Below are positions 19,152 to 27,116 of a stretch of 64,000 nt of DNA, one piece after another (the stretch's first letter is position 1; each line of letters starts with the position of its first letter). The notes beneath the pieces are model-generated. The model did no database searches. It worked only from the letters and a program-made list of their open reading frames with translations, and was not told where the DNA came from. The stretch is taken from the NCBI RefSeq assembly GCF_012927405.1, contig NZ_JABBGM010000013.1, positions 43,451 to 107,450 of the forward strand, written 5' to 3'. Source of the stretch: Novosphingobium olei. Its GTDB lineage: Bacteria > Pseudomonadota > Alphaproteobacteria > Sphingomonadales > Sphingomonadaceae. The position numbers were made by a program, and so were the translations under genes.

Positions 19152-19172
19152 GGGTCGGCGGTCAGCCGACCC
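19152..19172. terminator. Hairpin between convergent genes
   Basis: A perfect 8-bp stem (GGGTCGGC and GCCGACCC) with a 5-base loop. It lies between the agmatine deiminase stop and the end of the convergent lipoprotein gene, whose stop codon is in the loop. There is no clear T run, so it may act as a transcript-end stabiliser more than a strict terminator. Confidence 0.4.
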
Positions 19173-19737
19173 AGTCGGCCACCTGCCGGGCCACGTCGTT
19201 TGCCGCCTGGTTGAGCGCGGGCGCGATGTCGTGCGCGTCCGGATCGATCCCCGCCACGCTGCCGCCGAAGCGTTTCGTCTCGATCGCTCCACCCGGACTT
19301 TCGCGGGTCGCTTCGAAGCCGACGACCACCGACTTGGTACGGGCATCATAGCCCATGTCGAGCAGGCGGCCCGAAAGGCGCGGTCCCCGCGTGCCGGCAT
19401 CGTTCTCGGTCACGATACGATTGCCGCGTGCGCGCAGCGTTTCGGCCAGCAGGTGCTGGAACTGGCGCGACGGGCGCTCCACCCACATCGTCTTCTTGAG
19501 GTAGGCGACGCGGGTTTCGTCGATCTGCACCGGCACGCGCAGCACCGCGAGCTTGGCGGCCGCGGTCGGCTCCAGCACGGTGAGCGCGTCATTGAGCTTG
19601 CCGCGGGCCGTGGCGCCCATCGCAGGCGCGGCTTCGGCGCTCAGGCTGAGCAGGCTGGCCGGCGGCTTGGCGCCGATCGAGACGCAGCCGGCCAGCGAAA
19701 GCGGCAGCAGCAGCGAGGAGAGCAGGGTCTTGTTCAT
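19162..19737 (-). CDS. ABC transport auxiliary lipoprotein (PqiC/ABC_trans_aux family)
   Basis: A 191-residue outer-membrane type lipoprotein. The signal peptide ends in lipobox LAGC with the lipidated Cys near residue 18. The remainder matches the ABC-type transport auxiliary family: an AVLRVPVQIDETRVAYLKKTMWVE region and VGFEATRESPGG near the C-terminus. Last gene of an operon with MlaD, MlaF and MlaE homologues. It probably docks the MCE protein at the outer membrane, as PqiC does in the Pqi system. Gap to the MlaD gene is 18 bp. Confidence 0.85.
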   Translation of the reverse strand: MNKTLLSSLLLPLSLAGCVSIGAKPPASLLSLSAEAAPAMGATARGKLNDALTVLEPTAAAKLAVLRVPVQIDETRVAYLKKTMWVERPSRQFQHLLAETLRARGNRIVTENDAGTRGPRLSGRLLDMGYDARTKSVVVGFEATRESPGGAIETKRFGGSVAGIDPDAHDIAPALNQAANDVARQVADWVG

Positions 19738-19755
19738 CGGATCGGTTCTCCCGGC

Positions 19756-20694
19756 TCAGGGCTTGTAATCGGGCAGCTTGGGGCTGCCGACGATGCTGGA
19801 AACGCCGCGGTCGTTGATGCGGTCGGTCACTTCGCGCAGCGAACGCGTCGTGGCCTGCAGTTCGCGAATGGCGGCTTCGGCAGCGGGCAACGTCCGTTCG
19901 TTGAGCTGCTGCACGCCGGGGCGCGCGTCCTTTGCGGTGGCCTGCAACGCATCGGCCGCGCCCTGCACCGACTGCAGCGTGGTGCGCAGCTGCTTGGCGA
20001 TGCCGTTGCCTTCGTCGTTGAGCATGGAATCGGCGCTGCCGGCGACCTTCTCGAACGCGGCGAGGGTATAGTTCGCCTGGCGCAAGGTGGCCTGCAATTC
20101 GGCGAGCGTGCGCTTCACGTCGGGCGAGGCATCGGCGAGGTTGCCGGTCAGCTTGTCGGTATGGGCAAGGATGTTCTCGATCGACTTCTGGTTCTTGTCA
20201 GAAAGCACCATCGTGAGGCGTTCGGTCAGCGTTGCCAGCCGTTCGAGCAGCAGCGGCGCGTTGGCCAGCAATTCGCCCAGGCCACTGCGCTTGGTCGGGA
20301 TCACGGGAGCGCCTTCGGGGCCGGGCTCGACGATCGGCGAGGCGCCCTTCATCGCGCCCTGCAGCTGGATCGTGGTGACGCCGGTGAAGCTGCCCTGCAG
20401 GCTGGCGGTGGTGCCTTGCAGGATCGGCACCTTGCTATCCACCTTGATCCTCACGCGCACGAGGCTGGGATCGCGCTCCCACAGCTCGATGTCCTTCACC
20501 TGACCCGAAGGCACGCCTGAAAACGAGACTTCCGAACCCTTGGCCAGTCCATCGACCGACTGTTTGAAGAAGATGTCGTATTCGTTCTGCGCGCCCTGGT
20601 TGATCCGGGCGATCCAGATCGCCAGCGCGGCAAATCCCGCCAGCAGCAGCAGCGTGACGGCTCCGACCCAGATGTTGTTCGAGCGCGTTTCCAT
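19756..20694 (-). CDS. MCE/MlaD family periplasmic lipid-binding protein
   Basis: A 312-residue protein with one N-terminal membrane helix (about residues 9-28) and an MCE domain (about 38-118; KGSEVSFSGVPSGQVKDIEL, then SLQGSFTGVTTIQLQG). A long helical, coiled-coil-prone C-terminal half rich in Ala/Leu/Thr follows. MCE proteins form hexameric rings that ferry phospholipids between membranes. The extended C-terminal helix could form a barrel or tunnel as in the longer MCE proteins; this is inference. It lies two bases after the ATPase gene. Confidence 0.92.
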   Translation of the reverse strand: METRSNNIWVGAVTLLLLAGFAALAIWIARINQGAQNEYDIFFKQSVDGLAKGSEVSFSGVPSGQVKDIELWERDPSLVRVRIKVDSKVPILQGTTASLQGSFTGVTTIQLQGAMKGASPIVEPGPEGAPVIPTKRSGLGELLANAPLLLERLATLTERLTMVLSDKNQKSIENILAHTDKLTGNLADASPDVKRTLAELQATLRQANYTLAAFEKVAGSADSMLNDEGNGIAKQLRTTLQSVQGAADALQATAKDARPGVQQLNERTLPAAEAAIRELQATTRSLREVTDRINDRGVSSIVGSPKLPDYKP

Positions 20695-20696
20695 GG

Positions 20697-21557
20697 TTAA
20701 CCCTCTTGCTGCTCCTGCGCCGTCTCGTCGAGGGGCGCAGGAGCGCTGCTGCCAGCGGCGTCGGCCCTGGTATCGTTGCGATGCTTGGCCGACTGCGCGG
20801 CCCGGCCACGCGGGCCGTTGAAGTATTCCTGGATCCAGGGATGATCCAGCGCGAGCAGTTCCGGGATCGTCCCGCAGGCGATCACTTTCCTGTCGGCGAG
20901 CACGGCCACGCGGTCACAGATCTCGTACAGCGTGTCGAGATCGTGGGTGATCAGGAATACCGTCAGGTCGAGCGTCTGCTGCAGGCCCAGGATCAGCTGG
21001 TCGAACGCTGCCGCGCCGATCGGATCGAGCCCGGCGGTGGGCTCGTCAAGAAACAGCAGTTCGGGATCGAGCGCGAGTGCGCGGGCGAGGCCGGCGCGCT
21101 TCTTCATGCCGCCCGAAAGCTCGCTGGGGTATTTGCCGGTGGCGTTGGCGGGAAGCCCGGAAAGCAGCACCTTGTAGCGCGCGATTTCGTGGCGGAGTTC
21201 GTCCTTGATCTCGGGATAGAATTCGCGCAGCGGCACTTCGACATTTTCGGCGACCGTCAGCGTGGAAAACAGCGCGCCCCCCTGGAAGAGCACACCCCAG
21301 CGGCTGCGAATGTCGATATCCTCGTCATCGCGGGCGTCGGTAATCTTGCTGCCCAGCACTTCGATCTCGCCCTCGGCGGGTACCTGAAGGCCGATGATCG
21401 AACGCATCAGCACCGACTTGCCGGTGCCCGAGCCGCCCACCACGCCGATGATCTCGCCCTTGCGGACTTCGAGGTCGAGCCCTTCGTGCACGACATGATC
21501 GCCGAACACGTTCTTCAATCCGCGCACGCGAATGGGGAATTCCGAAGTCTCGCTCAT
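20697..21557 (-). CDS. Phospholipid ABC transporter ATP-binding protein (MlaF-like)
   Basis: A 286-residue ABC ATPase. Walker A GGSGTGKS (residues 41-48), the signature LSGGMKKRAGLARAL, Walker B LLFLDEPTAGLDP and the switch His (ITHD) are all present. It energises the MlaE permease encoded upstream, with which it overlaps by four bases. The C-terminal 40 residues are a charged tail beyond the usual MlaF length. The ATPase of this family drives lipid movement that keeps the outer membrane asymmetric. Confidence 0.93.
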   Translation of the reverse strand: MSETSEFPIRVRGLKNVFGDHVVHEGLDLEVRKGEIIGVVGGSGTGKSVLMRSIIGLQVPAEGEIEVLGSKITDARDDEDIDIRSRWGVLFQGGALFSTLTVAENVEVPLREFYPEIKDELRHEIARYKVLLSGLPANATGKYPSELSGGMKKRAGLARALALDPELLFLDEPTAGLDPIGAAAFDQLILGLQQTLDLTVFLITHDLDTLYEICDRVAVLADRKVIACGTIPELLALDHPWIQEYFNGPRGRAAQSAKHRNDTRADAAGSSAPAPLDETAQEQQEG

Positions 21558-22684
21558 CCCCAGCCGATCTCGGTGAAGAACACCGCGAAGAAGGCGTCGA
21601 GCACGATGACCATGAAGATCGCCATGACGACGGCCGCGGTGGTGCGGGTGCCGACTTCCTCGGCATTGTTGCGCACCTGCAGCCCCTGATAGCAGCCGGA
21701 AACCGCGACGATGAGGCCGAACACGGGGCCCTTGACCAGCCCGACCCAGACATCGTGCAGCGGAACCACTTCCTGGATGCGGGCGAGGAAGGTGAAGAAG
21801 GGAATGCCGAGCGTGAGCGAGGACAGGAACGCGCCGCCGATGATACCGAGGAACGAGGAGTAGATGCCCAGCAGCGGCATCATGATCATCGTGGCAAGGA
21901 TGCGCGGGATGACCAGCGCCTCCATCGGCGAGACGCCGATCGTGCGCATCGCGTCGACCTCTTCGGTCAGCTTCATCGTGCCCAGTTGCGCGGCAAACGC
22001 CGAGCCCGAGCGGCCCGCGACCATGATCGCGGTCATCAGGATGCCGAGTTCGCGCAAGGTAAGGCGGCCGACGAGGTTGACGGTGTAGATCTCCGCCCCG
22101 AACTGTCGCAGCTGCACCGCGCCCTGCTGCGCGATGACGATGCCGACCAGAAAGCTCATCAGCGCGATGATGCCGAGCGCGTTGACTCCGACGAGCTCCA
22201 TCTGGTGGATCAGCGCCTTGGTCCGAAAGGTGGACGGTCGGCGCAGCAGCGACCAGCAGGCCTGGACGTAGAGACCCAGAAATCCGAGCACCTGCAGGCC
22301 GCCGTTGGCGAGCCCGATCACGGTGTCGCCGATCACCGCAGGCACGCGTTCGAACAGCGGCAGCCGGTCGGCGCGTACGGATTCGCGGTTATCGTCGGCC
22401 TTCCTGATCGCGGCGATCAGCCGTTCGGCTTCAGGCTTGCAATTGACGATCCGGGCGCCGGTACGCTGGGCAAGATGCCAGGCGACCCAGGCGCCGACTG
22501 TGTCGATGCGCGTGACCCCGGTCATGTCGATCTGGGAAAGCGGATCGGAAATGTGGCGGATGCGCGCATCGATCGCGCCGAGCGATGCCACGGTCATCGG
22601 GCCGGAAAACGCCAGGGTGGCGCCGCCGTTTGTGCCGGACGAAGGATCGTCCGACGCGATCGTGAAGTCGGTCAGCGCCCGCAT
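21554..22684 (-). CDS. STAS-MlaE fusion: phospholipid ABC transporter permease
   Basis: A 376-residue protein. The first ~110 residues form a STAS-like domain (ALSFSGP..SLGAIDARI, then ITGVTRIDTVGAW type strands), followed by the MlaE permease domain with five or so membrane helices from about residue 125. The permease carries the family's EVDAMRTIGVSPMEALVIPR loop, which contacts the ATPase. In E. coli the STAS protein (MlaB) is separate; here it is fused, as is common in alphaproteobacteria. The start is the ATG at 22684; sequence further upstream overlaps the divergent valS promoter. It is divergent from valS with 127 bp between starts. Confidence 0.9.
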   Translation of the reverse strand: MRALTDFTIASDDPSSGTNGGATLAFSGPMTVASLGAIDARIRHISDPLSQIDMTGVTRIDTVGAWVAWHLAQRTGARIVNCKPEAERLIAAIRKADDNRESVRADRLPLFERVPAVIGDTVIGLANGGLQVLGFLGLYVQACWSLLRRPSTFRTKALIHQMELVGVNALGIIALMSFLVGIVIAQQGAVQLRQFGAEIYTVNLVGRLTLRELGILMTAIMVAGRSGSAFAAQLGTMKLTEEVDAMRTIGVSPMEALVIPRILATMIMMPLLGIYSSFLGIIGGAFLSSLTLGIPFFTFLARIQEVVPLHDVWVGLVKGPVFGLIVAVSGCYQGLQVRNNAEEVGTRTTAAVVMAIFMVIVLDAFFAVFFTEIGWG

Positions 22685-22811
22685 CGTGTCCGCTTCATGC
22701 GGGAAAAGTTCCGAGGCGACAAGTGCAGCACGTGCGACGTAACGCAGGAGCTGGCCGTAGGGTCCCGGGTTGCGCTTGCAGCGTGGCCCTCCGGGTGGCA
22801 GAGCGCCGCGC

Positions 22812-25538
22812 ATGAGCGACCAGACCCCTGCAACGGATTCCGTGCCCGAAATCGCGACCGAGCTTGCCAAGACGTTCGAGCCTGCCGGCATCGAGGCGAA
22901 GTGGTATGCGCACTGGGAAGAGAACGGCCTGTTCCGCCCCGAGCGCCCCGATGCGCAGCCCTTCACGATCGTCAATCCGCCGCCGAACGTGACCGGTTCG
23001 CTGCACATCGGCCACGCGCTAGACAATACGCTGCAGGACGTGGTGATCCGCTACGAACGCCTGCGCGGCAAGGACGCGCTGTGGGTGGTCGGCACCGACC
23101 ACGCCGGCATCGCCACCCAGATGGTGGTCGAACGCCAGATGGAGGCGCGGCAGGACAAGCGCACCAACTATACGCGCGAAGCCTTCATCGACAAGGTGTG
23201 GGAATGGAAGGCCGAGAGCGGCGGCACGATCACGCGCCAGCTGCGGCGCCTGGGCTGCTCGATGGACTGGTCCAGAGAGCAGTTCACGATGGACCCGCAT
23301 TTCACCCGCGCGGTGGTAAAGGTCTTCGTCGACCTCTACAACAAGGGCCTGATCTACCGCGACAAGCGGCTGGTGAACTGGGATCCCAAGCTCAAGACCG
23401 CGATCTCCGACCTCGAAGTCGAGACGCACGAGATCAAGGGCGGGTTCTGGCACTTCAAGTATCCGCTGGCCGATGGTGTGAAGCGCGACGACGGGCTCGA
23501 TTACATCGAGGTTGCGACCACGCGGCCCGAGACGATGCTGGCCGACATGGCGGTGGCCGTCCATCCTGAGGACGAGCGCTACAAGTCGGTGATCGGCAAG
23601 GAAATCCTGCAGCCGCTGACCGGCCGCCGGCTCAAGGTCGTGGCGGACGAGCATGCCGATCCCGAGCTCGGGTCGGGTGCGGTGAAGATCACGCCGGGGC
23701 ATGATTTCAACGACTTCGAAGTGGGCAAGCGCGCCGGGATCAAGGCGGCCGACATGCTCAACATGTTCGATGCCGAAGCCCAGGTGGTCCAGACCGCCGA
23801 CGGCCTGGTGCCCGAAAAGTACCTCGGGATGGACCGCTTCGACGCGCGCGAGGCCATTGTTGCCGACATGAAGGCGGCGGGCTTCCTGATCCCGCACGTG
23901 GTGAAGGACAAGGAAGGCAACGAGACCCTGCTCGACGCCGAACCGCGCACGATCCAGACCCCGTTCGGCGACCGCGGCGGCGTGGTGATCGAACCCTGGC
24001 TGACCGACCAGTGGTACGTCGATGCGGAGACGCTGGCCAAGGCCCCGATCGAGGCGGTGCGTTCGGGCAAGATCGAGATCGTGCCCAAGTCGTGGGAAAA
24101 GACCTTCTTCAACTGGATGGAGAACATCCAGCCGTGGTGTGTCAGCCGCCAGCTGTGGTGGGGCCATCGGATCCCGGCTTGGTATGCCGAGGATGGTTCG
24201 GTCTTCGTCGCCGAAACCGAGGAAGCGGCCCAGGCCTTGGCCGGCAATAAGAAGCTCACGCGCGACGAGGACGTCCTCGACACGTGGTTCTCCTCCGCGC
24301 TGTGGCCCTTCGCCACGCTCGGCTGGCCGGATCAGGACGCGCCGCTGCTCAAGAAGCACTATCCCAACGACCTGCTGGTGTCGGGCTTCGACATCCTGTT
24401 CTTCTGGGATGCGCGCATGGCGATGCAGGGCATCGAGTTCATGGGGCAGGTGCCGTGGAAGAAGCTCTATCTCCACGGGCTCGTCCGCGCGGCAGACGGG
24501 CAGAAGATGTCCAAGTCGAAGGGCAACGTGGTCGATCCGCTGGGCCTGATCGACAAGTACGGGGCCGATGCGCTGCGCTTCTTCATGTGCGCGATGGAAA
24601 GCCAGGGCCGCGACGTGAAAATGGATGAAAAGCGGGTCGAGGGTTACCGCAACTTCGCTACGAAGCTGTGGAACGCGGCCCGCTTCTGCCAGAGCAATGG
24701 CATCGTCGGCAGCACGTCGGCGACGGCTCCGCAGGCGACCAGCGCGGTCAACAAATGGATCGTGGGCGAAGTGGGCGAAACCGTCCGCGCGCTCGATCAG
24801 GCGATGGCCGACCTGCGCTTCGACGCGGCGGCCAACGCGATCTACCAGTTCACCTGGAACACCTTCTGCGACTGGTACATCGAACTGATCAAGGGCAGCT
24901 TCGATGACGAGACCCGTGCCGTTGCCGGCTGGGTGCTCGATCAGATCCTGGTCCTGCTGCATCCGTTCATGCCCTTCGTCACCGAAGAACTGTGGCACGC
25001 GCTTGGCGACCGGTCGGTCGACCTGATCGTGGCGCAATGGCCTTCGGCTGATGTCCCGGCGGACGCGGATGCCAAGCGTGAGGTCGAGTGGCTGATCGCG
25101 CTGGTGTCCAACCTGCGCACGGCCAAGAACGAGCTCGGCATTGCGCCGGGTGCCCGGCTCGATGCCTATTTGCCCGAACCTTCGGCACAGACGCGCGCGA
25201 CGATCGAGGCCAACCCGGCCGCGATCGAACGACTGGCGCGGCTCAACGCGATCCGTTTCGAAGCGGCGCCTGCAGGCGCTGCGATGCAGATCGGTGCGGG
25301 TGACGCCAACATCATCGTGCCGCTCGACGGCGTGATCGACATTGCGGCGGAAAAGGCGCGTCTGGAAAAGGCGCTGGCTGTGTCGCAGAAGGAAGCCAAG
25401 GCGCTGGAAGGGCGTTTGTCCAACCCCTCGTTCGTCGAGCGCGCCAAGCCCGAAGCGGTCGAGAAGGCGCGCGCCGACCATGCCATGCACGCGGCCGAAG
25501 CCGAGCGGCTCGCCGCCGCGCTCAAGCGGCTGGGGTGA
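22812..25538 (+). CDS. valS: Valyl-tRNA synthetase
   Basis: A 908-residue class I aminoacyl-tRNA synthetase that charges tRNA-Val. It has the HIGH motif (residues 65-68, in PPNVTGSLHIGH), the editing CP1 domain, KMSKS at about 565-569 and a C-terminal coiled coil (roughly 840-905; AEKARLEKALAVSQKEAKAL). Length matches the family. The start is the ATG of MSDQTP; the frame continues upstream for 14 more codons without homology. It is an essential housekeeping gene and runs alone, with a repeat element just after the stop. Confidence 0.96.
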   Translation: MSDQTPATDSVPEIATELAKTFEPAGIEAKWYAHWEENGLFRPERPDAQPFTIVNPPPNVTGSLHIGHALDNTLQDVVIRYERLRGKDALWVVGTDHAGIATQMVVERQMEARQDKRTNYTREAFIDKVWEWKAESGGTITRQLRRLGCSMDWSREQFTMDPHFTRAVVKVFVDLYNKGLIYRDKRLVNWDPKLKTAISDLEVETHEIKGGFWHFKYPLADGVKRDDGLDYIEVATTRPETMLADMAVAVHPEDERYKSVIGKEILQPLTGRRLKVVADEHADPELGSGAVKITPGHDFNDFEVGKRAGIKAADMLNMFDAEAQVVQTADGLVPEKYLGMDRFDAREAIVADMKAAGFLIPHVVKDKEGNETLLDAEPRTIQTPFGDRGGVVIEPWLTDQWYVDAETLAKAPIEAVRSGKIEIVPKSWEKTFFNWMENIQPWCVSRQLWWGHRIPAWYAEDGSVFVAETEEAAQALAGNKKLTRDEDVLDTWFSSALWPFATLGWPDQDAPLLKKHYPNDLLVSGFDILFFWDARMAMQGIEFMGQVPWKKLYLHGLVRAADGQKMSKSKGNVVDPLGLIDKYGADALRFFMCAMESQGRDVKMDEKRVEGYRNFATKLWNAARFCQSNGIVGSTSATAPQATSAVNKWIVGEVGETVRALDQAMADLRFDAAANAIYQFTWNTFCDWYIELIKGSFDDETRAVAGWVLDQILVLLHPFMPFVTEELWHALGDRSVDLIVAQWPSADVPADADAKREVEWLIALVSNLRTAKNELGIAPGARLDAYLPEPSAQTRATIEANPAAIERLARLNAIRFEAAPAGAAMQIGAGDANIIVPLDGVIDIAAEKARLEKALAVSQKEAKALEGRLSNPSFVERAKPEAVEKARADHAMHAAEAERLAAALKRLG

Positions 25539-25550
25539 TCAGGCCATGGC

Positions 25551-25668
25551 CCACCATCCTCCCCTGCTGGGGAGGTGGCGGCGCGCAGCGTCGACGGAGG
25601 GTTAGCGTGCGGGCAATACCCCTCCACCGCCTTCGGCGGTCCCCCTCCCCTTGCGGGGGAGGATGGGG
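25551..25668. repeat. MITE-like palindromic repeat with terminal inverted repeats
   Basis: About 118 bp between valS and queE. The ends are inverted copies: CCACCATCCTCCCC at the left and GGGGAGGATGGGGG at the right. Internally there are two further short hairpins (CCTCCCCTGCTGGGGAGG and CACCGCCTTCGGCGGT). There is no coding potential. This is the layout of a small non-autonomous mobile or REP-type element. Its right end supplies the queE ribosome-binding site. Other copies would have to lie outside the window. Confidence 0.75.
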
Positions 25669-26412
25669 GTGCTGACGCTCGCTACCGTCAATCCGGGCGA
25701 GGCTGAGATCTTCGCCTCGCTGCAGGGCGAGGGGCCTTCGATGGGCCGGCCTTCCACGTTCGTGCGCCTGTCGCGCTGCAACCTCGCCTGCCGCTGGTGC
25801 GACACGGCGTACACGTGGCGCTTTACCGGCGACAATCGGCCGCACCGCGACGACCTGGCGTTCGAACGCAGCGCGAACCAGCTGGTGTTGGACGAGGGCG
25901 AGGTGGCGTCGCGGATCGTGGCGTTGTCGCCCGACCGTCTGGTCATCACCGGGGGCGAGCCGCTGCTGCAGGGAGCGGCGCTGGCGCGGATGGTCGCGGC
26001 GGTCCGGCAAGCGCGGCCAGACTTCCACGTCGAGATCGAAACCAACGGTTCGGTCGCGCCGCATGCGGCGCTCGACGCGCTGGTCGATCAGTACAATGTC
26101 AGCCCCAAACTTGCGCATTCGGGCAATCCGGCCGAGCTGGCGCTGATCCCGGAACGGCTGTCGGCCTGGGCGGCCGAGCCGCGCGCCTATTTCAAGTTCG
26201 TGGTGGCGACGCCTGCCGATGTTGAGGAAGTGGCCGTGCTGCAGAAGGCCTACGCCATTCCCGGCGAGCGGTTGTTCGTGATGCCCGAGGGCACCGACAG
26301 CGCAACCTTGCGTGATCGGTCGAAATGGCTGTCGGATGCGGCGCTCAGTGCCGGGTGGCGGTTTACGGACCGCCTGCATATTCACCTGTACGGAGATACG
26401 CGCGGGACTTGA
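25669..26412 (+). CDS. queE: 7-carboxy-7-deazaguanine synthase (radical SAM)
   Basis: A 247-residue radical SAM enzyme in queuosine (7-deazaguanine) biosynthesis. The 4Fe-4S motif CNLACRWC (Cys37, 41, 44) is the CX3CX2C form. SLQGEGPSMGRPSTFVRL before it and ITGGEPLLQ after it are characteristic. Start choice: GTG 25669 is six bases after a GGGGAGG ribosome-binding site. ATG 25663 is directly adjacent to that site and so unlikely, and TTG 25651 is upstream of it. The site itself is part of the right terminal repeat of the preceding mobile-type element. Confidence 0.9.
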   Translation: MLTLATVNPGEAEIFASLQGEGPSMGRPSTFVRLSRCNLACRWCDTAYTWRFTGDNRPHRDDLAFERSANQLVLDEGEVASRIVALSPDRLVITGGEPLLQGAALARMVAAVRQARPDFHVEIETNGSVAPHAALDALVDQYNVSPKLAHSGNPAELALIPERLSAWAAEPRAYFKFVVATPADVEEVAVLQKAYAIPGERLFVMPEGTDSATLRDRSKWLSDAALSAGWRFTDRLHIHLYGDTRGT

Positions 26413-26426
26413 GGAGGCTTGGGGCC

Positions 26427-26462
26427 GGAAGCGACCCCAGCTTTCGCTGGGGTGCCGCTTCC
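26427..26462. repeat. Long hairpin between convergent queE and ssb
   Basis: An imperfect inverted repeat: GGAAGCGACCCCAGC pairs with GCTGGGGTGCCGCTTCC around a TTTC loop. There is no T run, so it looks more like a REP/BIME-type palindrome at a convergent gene end than a canonical terminator. It may still terminate or stabilise both transcripts. Confidence 0.6.
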
Positions 26463-26486
26463 GCGCCTGCGATCAGAACGGCCCGA

Positions 26487-27023
26487 TCAAAACGGGATGT
26501 CGTCGTCCAGATCATCGCCGAAGCCGCCCGACGAGCCGCCGCCCTGGTTCCAGCTGCTGCCGCCCGACGCGCCGCCACCGCGCGAACCGCCCGACGAACC
26601 GCCATCGTTCCAGCCGCCGCCGGACGAACGGCCACCGCCGCCCATTCCGCCACCGCCGCCCGAGCCGCCCTGCGGGCCGTCGAGCATGGTCAGCACGCCG
26701 CCCATGCCGCCGACCGAGATTTCGGTGGTGTAGCGGTCGTTGCCCGACTGGTCCTGCCACTTGCGGGTGCGCAGCTGGCCTTCGATGTAGACCTTGCTGC
26801 CCTTCTTCAGGAAGCGTTCGACCACACCGACGAGACCTTCGGAATTGATCACCACGCTATGCCACTCGGTGCGCTCCTTGCGCTCGCCGGTGGCGCGGTC
26901 CTTCCAGTTCTCGCTGGTGGCGATGCGCAGGTTGGCGATGCGCCCGCCGTTCTGGAAGCTCTTCACTTCCGGATCGGCGCCGAGATTGCCGATCAGAATG
27001 ACCTTGTTGACGCTGCCTGCCAT
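26487..27023 (-). CDS. ssb: Single-stranded DNA-binding protein
   Basis: A 178-residue protein with an N-terminal OB fold (residues 1 to about 110; begins with the conserved SVNKVILIGNLG) that binds single-stranded DNA. A Gly/Ser-rich, low-complexity linker (about 113-165) follows, and the acidic tail ends in DDDIPF, the docking peptide for replication and repair partners. All elements of bacterial SSB are present. The linker is mostly repeats of SGGG, GGGM and SGGS type. Confidence 0.97.
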   Translation of the reverse strand: MAGSVNKVILIGNLGADPEVKSFQNGGRIANLRIATSENWKDRATGERKERTEWHSVVINSEGLVGVVERFLKKGSKVYIEGQLRTRKWQDQSGNDRYTTEISVGGMGGVLTMLDGPQGGSGGGGGMGGGGRSSGGGWNDGGSSGGSRGGGASGGSSWNQGGGSSGGFGDDLDDDIPF

Positions 27024-27116
27024 CGAATCGTTTTCCTGAATGAGATTTGCGGGCTTGGGTAGAAGATGGAGGCCCGCGGGGCCAACCTCAAGCGCGGCAC
27101 TTCTGGTGGAAAACGG

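Noticed and set aside
23019..25490. 823-codon open frame opposite valS
   Set aside because: Shadow frame; the composition is biased to Arg, His and Asp with no recognisable fold, and valS is certain.
26500..26690. Gly/Ser-rich repeats in ssb read as tandem DNA repeats or a CRISPR-like array
   Set aside because: They are irregular codons for the low-complexity SSB linker with no constant spacer pattern.
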